Assembly: GCF_041270065.1 (NCBI RefSeq)
Contig: NZ_CP065958.1
Location: 6,262,001 to 6,326,000 of the forward strand
Length of the DNA: 64,000 bases
Direction of reading: 5' to 3'
Origin: Streptomyces fradiae
Lineage (GTDB): Bacteria > Actinomycetota > Actinomycetes > Streptomycetales > Streptomycetaceae
In this document: one piece after another, positions 49,477 to 57,892 of the stretch
Layout: each line of letters opens with the position of its first letter
Numbering within the stretch: the stretch's first letter is position 1
Program-made: the position numbers and the translations under genes
The notes under the pieces: model-generated
The model's input: the letters and a program-made list of their open reading frames with translations, nothing else
Database searches by the model: none
Told to the model about the DNA's origin: nothing

Positions 49477-51528
49477 ATGACCCCCCACCCCCGCCCGAGG
49501 CCCGCGCACCGGCGCCGCCGACCGGGCGCCGCCCGGGCCGCGGCCCTGGTCGCGTTCGGTCTGGCGGCCGCCCTCCTGCTGCCCGGCGCCGCGCTCGCGG
49601 CACCCGGCGACCTGGACCCCGACTTCGGCACCGACGGACGGGTCACGACGCCCGTGACCGGCTACGCGGAAGGCCACGACATCGCCCGGCAGCCCGACGG
49701 CAAACTGGTCGTCGCCGGCGCGAGCGAGGCCGGCTTCGTCCTCGCCCGCTACGACGACGGCGGCGCCCTCGACCCCACCTTCGCCGGTGACGGCATCGCC
49801 ACCAGCGACTTCGGCGGCGGCGCCCACTCCGCCAACGGCGTCGCGCTCCAGCCGGACGGCAAGATCGTCGTCGCCGGCACCACCGAGGTCATCGGCGAGG
49901 AAGGTGGCGGCTGCTGCTTCTTCTCGGTGGCCCGCTACAACGCCGACGGCTCGCTCGACGCCGGATTCGGCGAAGCCGGGCTCGTCCGGGTCCAGGAGTT
50001 CGGCGGCTCCGCCGACGGCGCCGACGTCGCCCTGCTGCCCGACGGCCGGATCGTCGCCGCCGGCAAGGGCGGTGGCGGCGGCTTCGCGCTCGTCCGCCTC
50101 ACGGAGGACGGCAGCCTCGACCCGAGCCTCGGCGGCGACGGCGCCGTCGTCGCCGGCTTCACCCCGGCCTCGCCGCAGGACGCCGGCGGCATCGCCCGCC
50201 GCATGGCCGTACAGCCCGACGGCAAGATCGTGTCCGTCGGCTACGTCGGCAGCACCGCCTTCGACATCGGCCTCGTCCGCTACAACACCGACGGCAGCCT
50301 CGACACCGCCTTCAGCGGCGACGGCATGGTGACCGCCGACTTCGGCGGCACCGAGTTCGGCAACGACGTCGCCGTCCAGTCCGACGGCAGGATCGTCGCC
50401 GCCGGGTCCGGCGGCGCCGGAGTCGCCCTCGTCCGCTACAACGCCGACGGCACCCCGGACACGGGCTTCGGCACCGCCGGCCGCACCTCGGTCGCCTTCC
50501 CCGGCGACGGCGGCTTCGCCAACGCCCTCGCCCTCCAGACCAACGGCAAGATCGTCGTCGCGGGCCGCGCCGACGACCCGAACAGCGCCGAGGCCAACGA
50601 CTTCGGCGTCGCCCGCTTCTACCCCGACGGCACCCTCGACACCGGCTTCGCGGGCGACGGCTTCGCGGTCACCGGCTTCGGCGACTTCGACGAGGCCCGC
50701 GCCGTCCTCGTCCAGCCCGACGGCAAGACCGTCGCGGCCGGTTACGGCGCCGGCTACGCCCTGGCCCTCGCCCGGTACCAGGGCGGCGACGACACCCCGC
50801 CGCCCCCGCCGCCGACCCCGCAGGCCGACCTGGCGGTCACCGAGACCGGCCCCGCCACCGTCAGCATCGGCGACCGCGCCACGTACACCGTGACCGTCAC
50901 CAACGCCGCGAGCTCCACCGCCACGGCCACCGGCGTCACCCTCACCGACACCCTCTCCGGCGCCGGCGTGACCCTGACCTCCGCCAGCGCCTCCCAGGGC
51001 AGCTGCACCACCACCGCGACCGCCGCCACCTGCGCCCTCGGCTCGCTCGCCGCCGGCGCGAGCGCCACCGTCACCGTCACGGCCGAGCCCCGCACCACCG
51101 GCACCCTCACCCGGACGGCGACCGCGAGCGCCACCCAGCAGGACCCGGCCACCGGCAACAACACCGCCACCGGGACCACGTCGGTCAACAACGCCCGCGG
51201 CTGCACCATCGTCGGCACCAGCGGCACGGACACCCTCACCGGCACCTTCGGCAACGACGTGATCTGCGCGCTCGGCGGCAACGACACCGTCCGCGCCGGC
51301 TACGGCGCCGACACCGTCCACGGCGGCTACGGCAACGACAACATCGACGGCGGCTTCGGCGACGACACCCTGAACGGCGACCAGGGCAACGACACCCTGA
51401 CCGGCTACTACGGCAACGACCGCCTCACCACCACCGACGGCGTCTCCGCCAACGACACCGCCAACGGCGGCTATGGCATCGACTCCTGCACCACCGACCC
51501 CGGCGACATCCGCATCAGCTGCCCGTAA
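49477..51528 (+). CDS. Secreted delta-60 repeat / DUF11 / RTX-like repeat protein
   Basis: 683 residues. Sec signal peptide (RRRRPGAARAAALVAFGLAAA, cleavage near residue 42, ALA-AP). Residues ~43-435 are seven or so delta-60 repeats (x-x-QPDGKIVVAG...RYNxDGSLDxxFxGDG), probably a beta-propeller. A Pro linker (~440) leads to a DUF11 domain (ADLAVTETGPATVSIGDRATYTVTV) and then RTX-like calcium repeats (GGNDTVRAGYGADTVHGG). The likely role is surface or matrix attachment; ligand unknown. There is no sortase motif. Confidence 0.9.
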   Translation: MTPHPRPRPAHRRRRPGAARAAALVAFGLAAALLLPGAALAAPGDLDPDFGTDGRVTTPVTGYAEGHDIARQPDGKLVVAGASEAGFVLARYDDGGALDPTFAGDGIATSDFGGGAHSANGVALQPDGKIVVAGTTEVIGEEGGGCCFFSVARYNADGSLDAGFGEAGLVRVQEFGGSADGADVALLPDGRIVAAGKGGGGGFALVRLTEDGSLDPSLGGDGAVVAGFTPASPQDAGGIARRMAVQPDGKIVSVGYVGSTAFDIGLVRYNTDGSLDTAFSGDGMVTADFGGTEFGNDVAVQSDGRIVAAGSGGAGVALVRYNADGTPDTGFGTAGRTSVAFPGDGGFANALALQTNGKIVVAGRADDPNSAEANDFGVARFYPDGTLDTGFAGDGFAVTGFGDFDEARAVLVQPDGKTVAAGYGAGYALALARYQGGDDTPPPPPPTPQADLAVTETGPATVSIGDRATYTVTVTNAASSTATATGVTLTDTLSGAGVTLTSASASQGSCTTTATAATCALGSLAAGASATVTVTAEPRTTGTLTRTATASATQQDPATGNNTATGTTSVNNARGCTIVGTSGTDTLTGTFGNDVICALGGNDTVRAGYGADTVHGGYGNDNIDGGFGDDTLNGDQGNDTLTGYYGNDRLTTTDGVSANDTANGGYGIDSCTTDPGDIRISCP

Positions 51529-51540
51529 CCCCTCTCGACA

Positions 51541-51581
51541 CCGCGGCCCCCGGTCCTCGCTCCGCGGACCGGGGGCCGCGG
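51541..51581. terminator. Bidirectional terminator
   Basis: A 16-bp perfect stem (51541-51556 / 51566-51581) with a 9-nt loop between converging genes. Confidence 0.9.
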
Positions 51582-51602
51582 CACGTACGCGGTTCCTGGG
51601 CT

Positions 51603-51989
51603 TCAGCCCCGCCCGGCCGACGTCAGCAGCCACCGCCAGCGCGGCAGTTCCGTCACCAGCGTCGTCGCGGCCAGCACCGACACCACGACCGCCGCCCAGA
51701 CCGGCCACACCAGCCACGCCGACACCACGGCGGCCACCAGCTGGAGCAGCACGAGCAGAATCGTCACCGCGCCCGGCACCGGCACCATCACCTGCGCCTT
51801 GTCGCCCGGCGTGGCGAAGACCGTGGGCAGGCCGATCAGCACGACGATCGAGACCACGGCCAACAGCCACGACGTCCCGGCCAGCGCCCACGGCGTCGCC
51901 ACCCAGGCGACGAGCTCGGTCGCGAACCGGAAGACGGAGGCCCGCCGGTCGTCCGGTCTCCCGTCAGATCTCTCGTACGGTCGGTTCAT
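51603..51989 (-). CDS. Small integral membrane protein
   Basis: 128 residues with four hydrophobic segments (ELVAWVATPWALAGTSWLLAV..., a VMVPVPGAVTILLVLLQL segment, SAWLVWPVWAAVVVSVLAA and flanks). Its layout resembles YrdB/DUF2568 proteins, but I am not sure. Charged N-terminus NRPYERSDGRPDDRR. ATG 51989 follows GGGGGGATC. Function unknown. Confidence 0.72.
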   Translation of the reverse strand: MNRPYERSDGRPDDRRASVFRFATELVAWVATPWALAGTSWLLAVVSIVVLIGLPTVFATPGDKAQVMVPVPGAVTILLVLLQLVAAVVSAWLVWPVWAAVVVSVLAATTLVTELPRWRWLLTSAGRG

Positions 51990-52046
51990 CAGATCCCCCC
52001 GGGGTCGCGGTCCGCAGCGGGAGATCATAAGGCGGCCGGAGCCGAA

Positions 52047-52066
52047 ACGAGTGAGAACGAGTGAGA
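52047..52066 (+). repeat. Tandem decamer before sepF-like gene
   Basis: ACGAGTGAGA occurs twice in a row, 51 bp before the start codon. It may be a regulatory target. Confidence 0.5.
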
Positions 52067-52117
52067 CGGTTCGTGTCGGTGTTGGGCCGAACGGGTGAGT
52101 AACGGGAGGATGGGCGC

Positions 52118-52540
52118 ATGAGTAGGTACGAGAGGTACGACGTCACCGACGAGCAGTGGGAGGGCCTGGCGCAGGTGGTGCCCCTGCGCGGTCGGGACGA
52201 ATGGCCGTCCAGGGTGGACCACCGCACGATCCCCGACCAGTACGGAGCCGCCGAGAACCGCCGCATGGTCGTGCTGCGGGTGCAGGTGTTCGCCGATGCC
52301 CGCGAGGTCGCCGAGTACCTCATCGCCCAGATCCCCGTGCTGCTCGATCTCACCAGCGCGGACACCGAGGTCGCCAAGCGCATCCTCGACTTCAGCAGCG
52401 GTGTCGTCTTCGGACTCGGCAGCGGCATGCACCGCGTCGACCGCAACGTCTTCCTGCTCGCCCCGGCCGGCACCGAGGTCGAGGGCGCCGCGGACGAGAA
52501 CGCCGAGGACCTGGAGGCGGGGGCGGTCCCCCGTTCGTAG
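52118..52540 (+). CDS. SepF-like cell division protein (SflA/SflB type)
   Basis: 140 residues. The SepF core is clear: VLRVQVFADAREVAEYLI, PVLLDLTSADTEVAKRILDF, SSGVVFGLGSGMHRVDRNVFLLAP. SepF bundles FtsZ and ties it to the membrane; Streptomyces also carry shorter SepF-like proteins that tune division. The lack of a long N-terminal linker and amphipathic helix supports the SflA/SflB type. ATG 52118 follows ACGGGAGG. Confidence 0.88.
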   Translation: MSRYERYDVTDEQWEGLAQVVPLRGRDEWPSRVDHRTIPDQYGAAENRRMVVLRVQVFADAREVAEYLIAQIPVLLDLTSADTEVAKRILDFSSGVVFGLGSGMHRVDRNVFLLAPAGTEVEGAADENAEDLEAGAVPRS

Positions 52541-52595
52541 GAAGGTCGTTCAGCCGTAACGGTTCGGCGTACGGGCGGCTGCGTACGGTCCGGGC

Positions 52596-53897
52596 ATGAC
52601 CACCACCGGCGGCACCGCCCCCGACCGCACGTACCGCCCGCAGGCCCGGCCGTCCGGGTTCGTCCCCGCGCAGGGCCGCACCCGCGGCCCCGACCGGATC
52701 GTGAGGGCCGCCGTCCCGGCCCCTGCCCTCACCCCCGCCCGGCCCTTCGTCACCGAACTGCGGCTCTCCGCCTTCGGACCGCACCGCGGCACCCTGCTGC
52801 CGCTCGGCCCCGCCACCCTGCTGCGCGGGCCGAGCGGCAGCGGCAAGACCACCGCCCTGGCCGCCTACGAGGCACTGGCGCGGCTCGCCTCCGGCGCGGG
52901 TCTCGCCGAGGCCTTCTCGGACGCCGCGGACCACGTCCCCGAACGCTCCCGGCCCGACCGGCAGGGGCGGCGCGGCTTCCGCATCGGATGCACGGTCGAC
53001 GGCCCGGCCGGACCCGTCGCCCTCGACCTCGCCGTCCAGGTCGAACCCGCCCTGCGCATCGCCGGCGAACGCCTCACCAGCCGGGGCCGCACCCTCCTCG
53101 CCACCGCGCTCCGCGACCCCGGACGCGGCACCGTGCACGCCGAATGGCACACCGCCGGCAGCACGAAGGTCACCCGCGCCCCGCTCCCCGACGACCTCCT
53201 CGCCACCGCCCTCCTCCCGCTCCGCGTCGCCGGGCGGACCCCGGGCCAGCGCGATGTCCTCGCCGCCGCCGAACAGGTCGTCGTCGGACTCCGCTCGGTC
53301 TTCCCCTGCGACCCGCGACCGCGCCGGATGCGCGAACCCGCACCGATCGGCGCGAGCCCCGGCCGACTGCACGGGGACTGCCGCAACCTCGCCGAAGTGC
53401 TGCACCGCACCGCCACCGAATGCCCCCGCCGGCACGCCCGGCTCGCCGCGTTCGCCGCCGCCGGCTGCGCGGGCCCGGTCACCGGTCTCGGTTTACGGGA
53501 GTCGGTGGACGGCTCCCTCGTCCAGGCCGTCCTGGAGCGCACCGCCCGCGGGACGGCCCCCGCCACCCCGTTCGGCCGCCTCGGCGACGGCGAACTGCGC
53601 TATCTCGCCCTCGGGCTCGTCCTGCTCACCGGGCCCGCGGTGCTCACGGTCGACCCGGTCGACGAGGTCCCGCAGGCCATGCAGACCCTCACCGTGCTCG
53701 CCGACGGCCTCGACCGCGGACTCGACGCCCGGCAGGTGCGCGCCCTGCTCGCCCTCGCCGGGGAGATCTGCGGGTCCGGCCATCTGCGCCTCGTGGCGAC
53801 GGCTTCGGCGACAGCTTCGGGTTCGGCTTCGGAGGCACCGGTGGGGCCGGAGGTGCCGGGGGTGACGGTGGTAGACCTGGGGCGTGACCGAACATGA
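52596..53897 (+). CDS. P-loop ATPase of RecF/SMC-like type
   Basis: 433 residues. Walker A GPSGSGKTTALAAYE (~residue 78) follows ELRLSAFGPHRGTLLPL, the RecF/SMC-like head start; a late LGDGELRYLALGLVLLTGP resembles an ABC signature and VLTVDPVDEV a Walker B. The C-terminal tail is low complexity (TASATASGSASEA). Residue 300 is a rare TTA leucine (53493-53495). Its end overlaps the MazG-like gene by 14 bp. Function unknown; a DNA-related or nucleotide-linked role is possible. Confidence 0.75.
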   Translation: MTTTGGTAPDRTYRPQARPSGFVPAQGRTRGPDRIVRAAVPAPALTPARPFVTELRLSAFGPHRGTLLPLGPATLLRGPSGSGKTTALAAYEALARLASGAGLAEAFSDAADHVPERSRPDRQGRRGFRIGCTVDGPAGPVALDLAVQVEPALRIAGERLTSRGRTLLATALRDPGRGTVHAEWHTAGSTKVTRAPLPDDLLATALLPLRVAGRTPGQRDVLAAAEQVVVGLRSVFPCDPRPRRMREPAPIGASPGRLHGDCRNLAEVLHRTATECPRRHARLAAFAAAGCAGPVTGLGLRESVDGSLVQAVLERTARGTAPATPFGRLGDGELRYLALGLVLLTGPAVLTVDPVDEVPQAMQTLTVLADGLDRGLDARQVRALLALAGEICGSGHLRLVATASATASGSASEAPVGPEVPGVTVVDLGRDRT

Positions 53898-54255
53898 TGT
53901 GCCCGGACTGCAGCGCCGCCTCGCGGAGTTCGCCGCCGCCCGCGACTGGCAGCCGTACCACACGCCGAAGAACCTGGCCGCGGCGCTGAGCGTCGAGGCC
54001 GCCGAACTCCTGGAGATCTTCCAGTGGTCGACCCCCGAGGAGGCCGCCCGGGTGATGACCGACCCGGACAGCGCGCACCGGGTCCGCGACGAGGTCGCCG
54101 ACGTCCTCGCCTATCTGCTGCAGTTCTGCGAGGTGTTGGGGATCGATCCGCTGGAGGCCCTCTCGGCCAAGATCGACCGCAACGAACTCCGCTTCCCGCC
54201 GCGCCGGGGCCCGTCAGGGCCCGCCGGCGGGACCGATCGTCACTCTTCGGAGTGA
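53884..54255 (+). CDS. MazG-like nucleotide pyrophosphohydrolase
   Basis: 123 residues: RDWQPYHTPKNLAAALSVEAAELLEIFQW and RDEVADVLAYLLQFCE give the E-x-x-E...E-x-x-D metal-binding pattern of MazG-type enzymes, which cleave (d)NTPs to monophosphates for nucleotide-pool cleaning. GTG 53884 overlaps the ATPase gene end, so the pair is coupled. The C-terminal 20 residues are unstructured. Confidence 0.88.
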   Translation: MTEHDVPGLQRRLAEFAAARDWQPYHTPKNLAAALSVEAAELLEIFQWSTPEEAARVMTDPDSAHRVRDEVADVLAYLLQFCEVLGIDPLEALSAKIDRNELRFPPRRGPSGPAGGTDRHSSE

Positions 54256-54381
54256 TCGAGTTTTCCCCAACGAGATTCCTGTCCACAGATTTCCGAATTC
54301 CCCTGGTGTTTGGGCTCAGGCCGCCTCACGCTGGGTAATGGAATGAATGAGCGGTAAGTCCGGGGAACGGGGGCGGCGTTG

Positions 54382-54864
54382 ATGGAAGCGGAGAGGTTGA
54401 TCGCGACGGGGCGGCACGCGCTGGCCGAAAGCCGGGTGGCGCTGGACATCGTGGCGGAGGCCTGGCAGGCCCAGACCCTCGCCCAGGCGATAGGGAGTCA
54501 TCTCGCGCTCTGCGGGCCGATGGAGCTGCGGAGCGAGGCGCGGGGACTGAGCGAGATAGGGGGCGGACGCGGAGCCGTGGGGCCGCCGCGCGCCGCGCAG
54601 CTCACCACCCTCGGGGACGTCCGCGCGGCCCTGACCGCGCTCGGCGCGCTCCTGGGCGAGGTCGGCATCGCCCTGGTCGGCGTGGCCTGCGCCACCGACG
54701 AGGAGGGGCTCTACTGGCAGTGCATCGAGGCCATCGACGCGGCCGACGAGGCGGGCGACCGGGTCCGCGCCATGCTCCGCCGCCTCGCCATACGGGAGCG
54801 CGAGCGTGAGCGGGACCGCCCGCCCGACCCGGCCCGCGGCCGGGCGGGCCCGGGCCCGCGCTGA
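54382..54864 (+). CDS. Conserved hypothetical protein (possibly DUF6099)
   Basis: 160 residues, helical: RLIATGRHALAESRVALDIVAEAWQAQTLAQAIGSHLA, then TTLGDVRAALTALGALLGEVGIALV and a charged tail (RERERERDRPPD). Streptomyces carry similar proteins near this locus, but function is unknown. ATG 54382 was preferred to TTG 54379. The upstream gap (54256-54381) is AT-richer and likely holds its promoter. Confidence 0.65.
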   Translation: MEAERLIATGRHALAESRVALDIVAEAWQAQTLAQAIGSHLALCGPMELRSEARGLSEIGGGRGAVGPPRAAQLTTLGDVRAALTALGALLGEVGIALVGVACATDEEGLYWQCIEAIDAADEAGDRVRAMLRRLAIRERERERDRPPDPARGRAGPGPR

Positions 54865-54877
54865 GCGCCCCCGGCCG

Positions 54878-55054
54878 TCAGGCCGGCGTGTCCTCGGGCC
54901 GGCCGGCCGAGGACTGGAGGTCGGCGTCGAGTTGGGAGAGGTCGGCGGTCAGCGCCGCCATCAGTTCCTCCATCTGCTGCAGCAGCCCCTTCGGGGCGCC
55001 ACCCGACGGCCCCTGCGACGGCAGGGGCTGCTCCGGCGCGGCTTCCTGGGACAT
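54878..55054 (-). CDS. 58-aa small protein
   Basis: ATG 55054 has GAGGAGG 6-8 nt upstream. The sequence is a Gln/Pro-rich leader (EQPLPSQGPSGGAPK) followed by an amphipathic acidic helix (LLQQMEELMAALTADLSQLD). No signal, no cysteine. Converges with the 54382 gene. Unknown; the good ribosome site and codon use suggest it is real. Confidence 0.55.
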   Translation of the reverse strand: MSQEAAPEQPLPSQGPSGGAPKGLLQQMEELMAALTADLSQLDADLQSSAGRPEDTPA

Positions 55055-55402
55055 GGCGGCCTCCTCGGCCCGGGGCCCCTCCCTACGGAGAGGGCCACAA
55101 GAGAGCGACGCACCGGCAACCTCCGCCGGCACGCGGGCCGGGCGGTCCGGCTCCGCCCGAGCCAACGACGCCCGCCCGGCCCCGGTCACTGGCCCGGCCG
55201 GACGCCGCCCGTCAGGTGGACGGATATTCACCCGACCGTGCCGGCGGAGATCATCCGCTGACGAATCGGTTGACGGGGAGGGGAGGAGGGGGAGGGGAGG
55301 AGGGAGGGGGAGGGGCCCCGGCGGGGCCCGGGAGGTACCGTGCTGGTGGGGGCCGCGGTCCGGGCGGTTCCCGAGCTGGGACGACGCTGCTGGGGTGAGC
55401 CG
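55055..55402. other. Non-coding region with purine tract
   Basis: Divergent spacer of about 350 bp. It contains an almost pure G/A tract at 55275-55316 (runs GGGGAGG, AGGGGGA) just before the homocysteine methyltransferase gene, with quadruplex potential on the + strand. No ORF supported. Confidence 0.6.
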
Positions 55403-56311
55403 ATGAGACCCGAACGCACGCTGGCCGCCGCCCTCGCCGAGGGCACGCTCGTCCTCGACGGCGGGCTCTCCAACCAGCTGGAGGCGCAGGGCTGCGACCT
55501 GTCCGACGCGCTGTGGTCGGCGCGGCTGCTCGCCGACGCGCCGCAGCAGATCGAGGCGGCGCACGCGGCCTATGTACGGGCCGGGGCCCAGGTGCTCATC
55601 ACCGCCAGCTACCAGGCCACCTTCGAGGGCTTCGCCCGGCGCGGCCTCGGGCACGCCGAGACGGTGCGGCTGCTCGAACGCAGCGTCGCCCTCGCCCGGG
55701 AGGCGGGCGCGCGGACGGACCGTGAGGTGTGGGTGGCGGCCTCCGTCGGGCCGTACGGGGCGATGCTCGCCGACGGCAGCGAGTACCGCGGGCGGTACGG
55801 GCTCTCGGTCGCCGAACTGGAGCGCTTCCACCGCCCCCGCGTCGAGGTCCTCGCCGAGGCCGGGGCCGACCTGCTGGCCCTGGAGACGGTGCCGGACGTC
55901 GACGAGGCCGAGGCCCTGCTGCGGGCCGCCGGCCGGTGCGGGGTGCCCGTGTGGCTCTCGTACACGGTCAGTGGGGTGCACACCCGGGCCGGGCAGCGCC
56001 TGGAGACCGCCTTCGGTCTCGCCGAGGGGCTCGACCAGGTGGTGGCGGTCGGCGTGAACTGCTGCGACCCGGACGACGCCGGGCCCGCCGCGGAGATCGC
56101 CGCCGCGGTGACCGGCAAGCCGGTGGTCGTCTACCCCAACAGCGGCGAGCGCTGGGACGCCGGCACCCGCCGCTGGCACGGCGGCGCCACCTTCACCACC
56201 GCCACGACCTCCGCCTGGCGCGCCGCCGGCGCCCGCCTCGTCGGCGGCTGCTGCCGGGTCGGCCCCACCGCGATCGCCGCCCTGGCCGCCGAACTCGCGA
56301 CGGAGCGGTAG
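55403..56311 (+). CDS. mmuM: Homocysteine S-methyltransferase
   Basis: 302 residues: LDGGLSNQLEAQG at the start, VGPYGAMLADGSEYRGRYG, zinc ligands in GVNCCDP and GGCCRVGP. It forms methionine from homocysteine with S-methylmethionine or SAM as donor. ATG 55403 follows CTGGGGTGAGC. This is a second homocysteine-methylating enzyme in the window besides MetH, but it is outside the polyketide cluster. Confidence 0.92.
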   Translation: MRPERTLAAALAEGTLVLDGGLSNQLEAQGCDLSDALWSARLLADAPQQIEAAHAAYVRAGAQVLITASYQATFEGFARRGLGHAETVRLLERSVALAREAGARTDREVWVAASVGPYGAMLADGSEYRGRYGLSVAELERFHRPRVEVLAEAGADLLALETVPDVDEAEALLRAAGRCGVPVWLSYTVSGVHTRAGQRLETAFGLAEGLDQVVAVGVNCCDPDDAGPAAEIAAAVTGKPVVVYPNSGERWDAGTRRWHGGATFTTATTSAWRAAGARLVGGCCRVGPTAIAALAAELATER

Positions 56312-56314
56312 CGG

Positions 56315-56349
56315 GGACAGCGGGGACGGGGACAGCGGGGACGGGGACC
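56315..56349 (+). repeat. Short direct repeat
   Basis: GACAGCGGGGACGGG twice in the mmuM-hen1 gap. Confidence 0.5.
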
Positions 56350-56404
56350 CGGCGGGCACGAAATACGTTGTGACGGGGCGGCGCGAAAGGTCATCCTTGA
56401 ACGC

Positions 56405-57892
56405 ATGTTCCTGACGATCAGCACCACCGGCACCGCCGAGAAACCCGCCACTGACCTGGGCTTTCTACTGCACAAGCATCCCGGGAAGGCGCAGTCCTTC
56501 TCGACCTCGCACGGCACCGCGCACGTCCTCTACCCCGAGGCCGGCGCGGAGCGGTGCACGGCCGCGCTGCTGCTCGACGTGGACCCCGTGGCGCTGGTGC
56601 GCCGCGGCAAGGGCAAGGGCCGGGGCGGCGCCCCGGACGCGGCACTCGCGCAGTACGTGAACGACCGCCCGTACGCCGCCTCCTCGCTGCTCGCCGTCGC
56701 GCTCGCCAAGGTCTTCAAGAGCGCCCTGCACGGCAGCTGCGCCGCCCTGCCGGAGCGGGCCGCCGAACCGCTGCCGCTGCTCATCGAGGTGCCGGCGCTG
56801 CCCGCCCGGGGCGGCGCGGAGCTGGTGACCCGGCTGTTCGGGCCGCTCGGCTGGACGCGCGTGACCGCCGAACCGGTCACGCTCGACCCGGAGTTCCCGG
56901 CCTGGGGCGACTCCCGCTACGTACGGCTCGTCCTGGAGGGCGAGCTGCGGCTCGCCGACGCCCTCAACCAGCTGTACGTGCTGCTCCCGGTGCTCGACGA
57001 CGCCAAGCACTACTGGGTCGCGCCGGACGAGGTGGACAAGCTGCTGCGCGCCGGTGACGGCTGGCTCGCCGACCACCCCGACCGCGCCCTCATCACCAGC
57101 CGCTATCTGTCCCGCCGTTGGGGTCTGACCCGGGCGGCGACGGAACGTCTGGAGCTGGTCCGGCTCGCCGAGGCGGACGGCCTGGACGTCGAGGACGTCG
57201 ACAACGCGGTCGACGAGACCACCGACACCGAAGAGAAGCCCGTGCCGCTCGCCGAGCAGCGCCGCGAGGCGATCCTCGGCGCGCTGCGCGCCGCCGACGC
57301 CGCCCGCGTGCTCGACCTCGGCTGCGGCCAGGGCCAGCTGGTGCAGGCGCTGCTCAAGGACGTGCGGTTCACCGAGGTCGTCGGAGTGGACGTGTCCGCC
57401 CGCGCCCTCTCGGTCGCCGCGCGCCGACTGCGCCTGGAGCGGATGGGCGAGCGGCAGGCCGCCCGCGTGAAGCTGCTCCAGGGCTCCCTCACGTACACCG
57501 ACAAGCGCCTGACCGGCTACGACGCGGCCGTGCTCAGCGAGGTGATCGAGCACCTCGACCTGCCCCGGCTGCCGGCCCTCGAATACGCGGTGTTCGGCGC
57601 CGCCCGGCCCCGCACGGTGGTCGTGACCACCCCGAACGTCGAGTACAACGTGCGCTGGGAGTCGCTGCCCGCCGGGCACGTCCGGCACAGCGACCACCGC
57701 TTCGAGTGGAACCGGGCCGAGTTCCGGGAATGGGCGGCGGCGGTGGGGGAGCGGTACGGCTACGAGGTCGCGCTCCTGCCCGTGGGCCCGGACGACCCCG
57801 AGGTCGGCCCGCCCACGCAGATGGCCACCTTCACCCGTAACGACAACGACAACACCACTCGCAACGCCGACATCACGAAGGAGGAGGCATGA
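56405..57892 (+). CDS. hen1: 3'-terminal RNA ribose 2'-O-methyltransferase Hen1
   Basis: 495 residues. The N-terminal Hen1-N domain (FLTISTTGTAEKPATDLGFLLHKHP) activates Pnkp ligase; the C-terminal methyltransferase has VLDLGCGQGQLV and the metal site SEVIEHLD near 378 with downstream His. It puts a 2'-O-methyl mark at the break 3' end during RNA repair, blocking renewed cleavage. ATG overlaps nothing upstream; the stop overlaps the pnkp start (ATGA). Confidence 0.96.
   Translation: MFLTISTTGTAEKPATDLGFLLHKHPGKAQSFSTSHGTAHVLYPEAGAERCTAALLLDVDPVALVRRGKGKGRGGAPDAALAQYVNDRPYAASSLLAVALAKVFKSALHGSCAALPERAAEPLPLLIEVPALPARGGAELVTRLFGPLGWTRVTAEPVTLDPEFPAWGDSRYVRLVLEGELRLADALNQLYVLLPVLDDAKHYWVAPDEVDKLLRAGDGWLADHPDRALITSRYLSRRWGLTRAATERLELVRLAEADGLDVEDVDNAVDETTDTEEKPVPLAEQRREAILGALRAADAARVLDLGCGQGQLVQALLKDVRFTEVVGVDVSARALSVAARRLRLERMGERQAARVKLLQGSLTYTDKRLTGYDAAVLSEVIEHLDLPRLPALEYAVFGAARPRTVVVTTPNVEYNVRWESLPAGHVRHSDHRFEWNRAEFREWAAAVGERYGYEVALLPVGPDDPEVGPPTQMATFTRNDNDNTTRNADITKEEA

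Noticed and set aside
49423..51891. Minus-strand 822-codon frame opposite the delta-60 repeat protein
   Set aside because: It mirrors the repeats of the real gene and has only Ala/Gly/Val/Asp-rich sequence without any domain.
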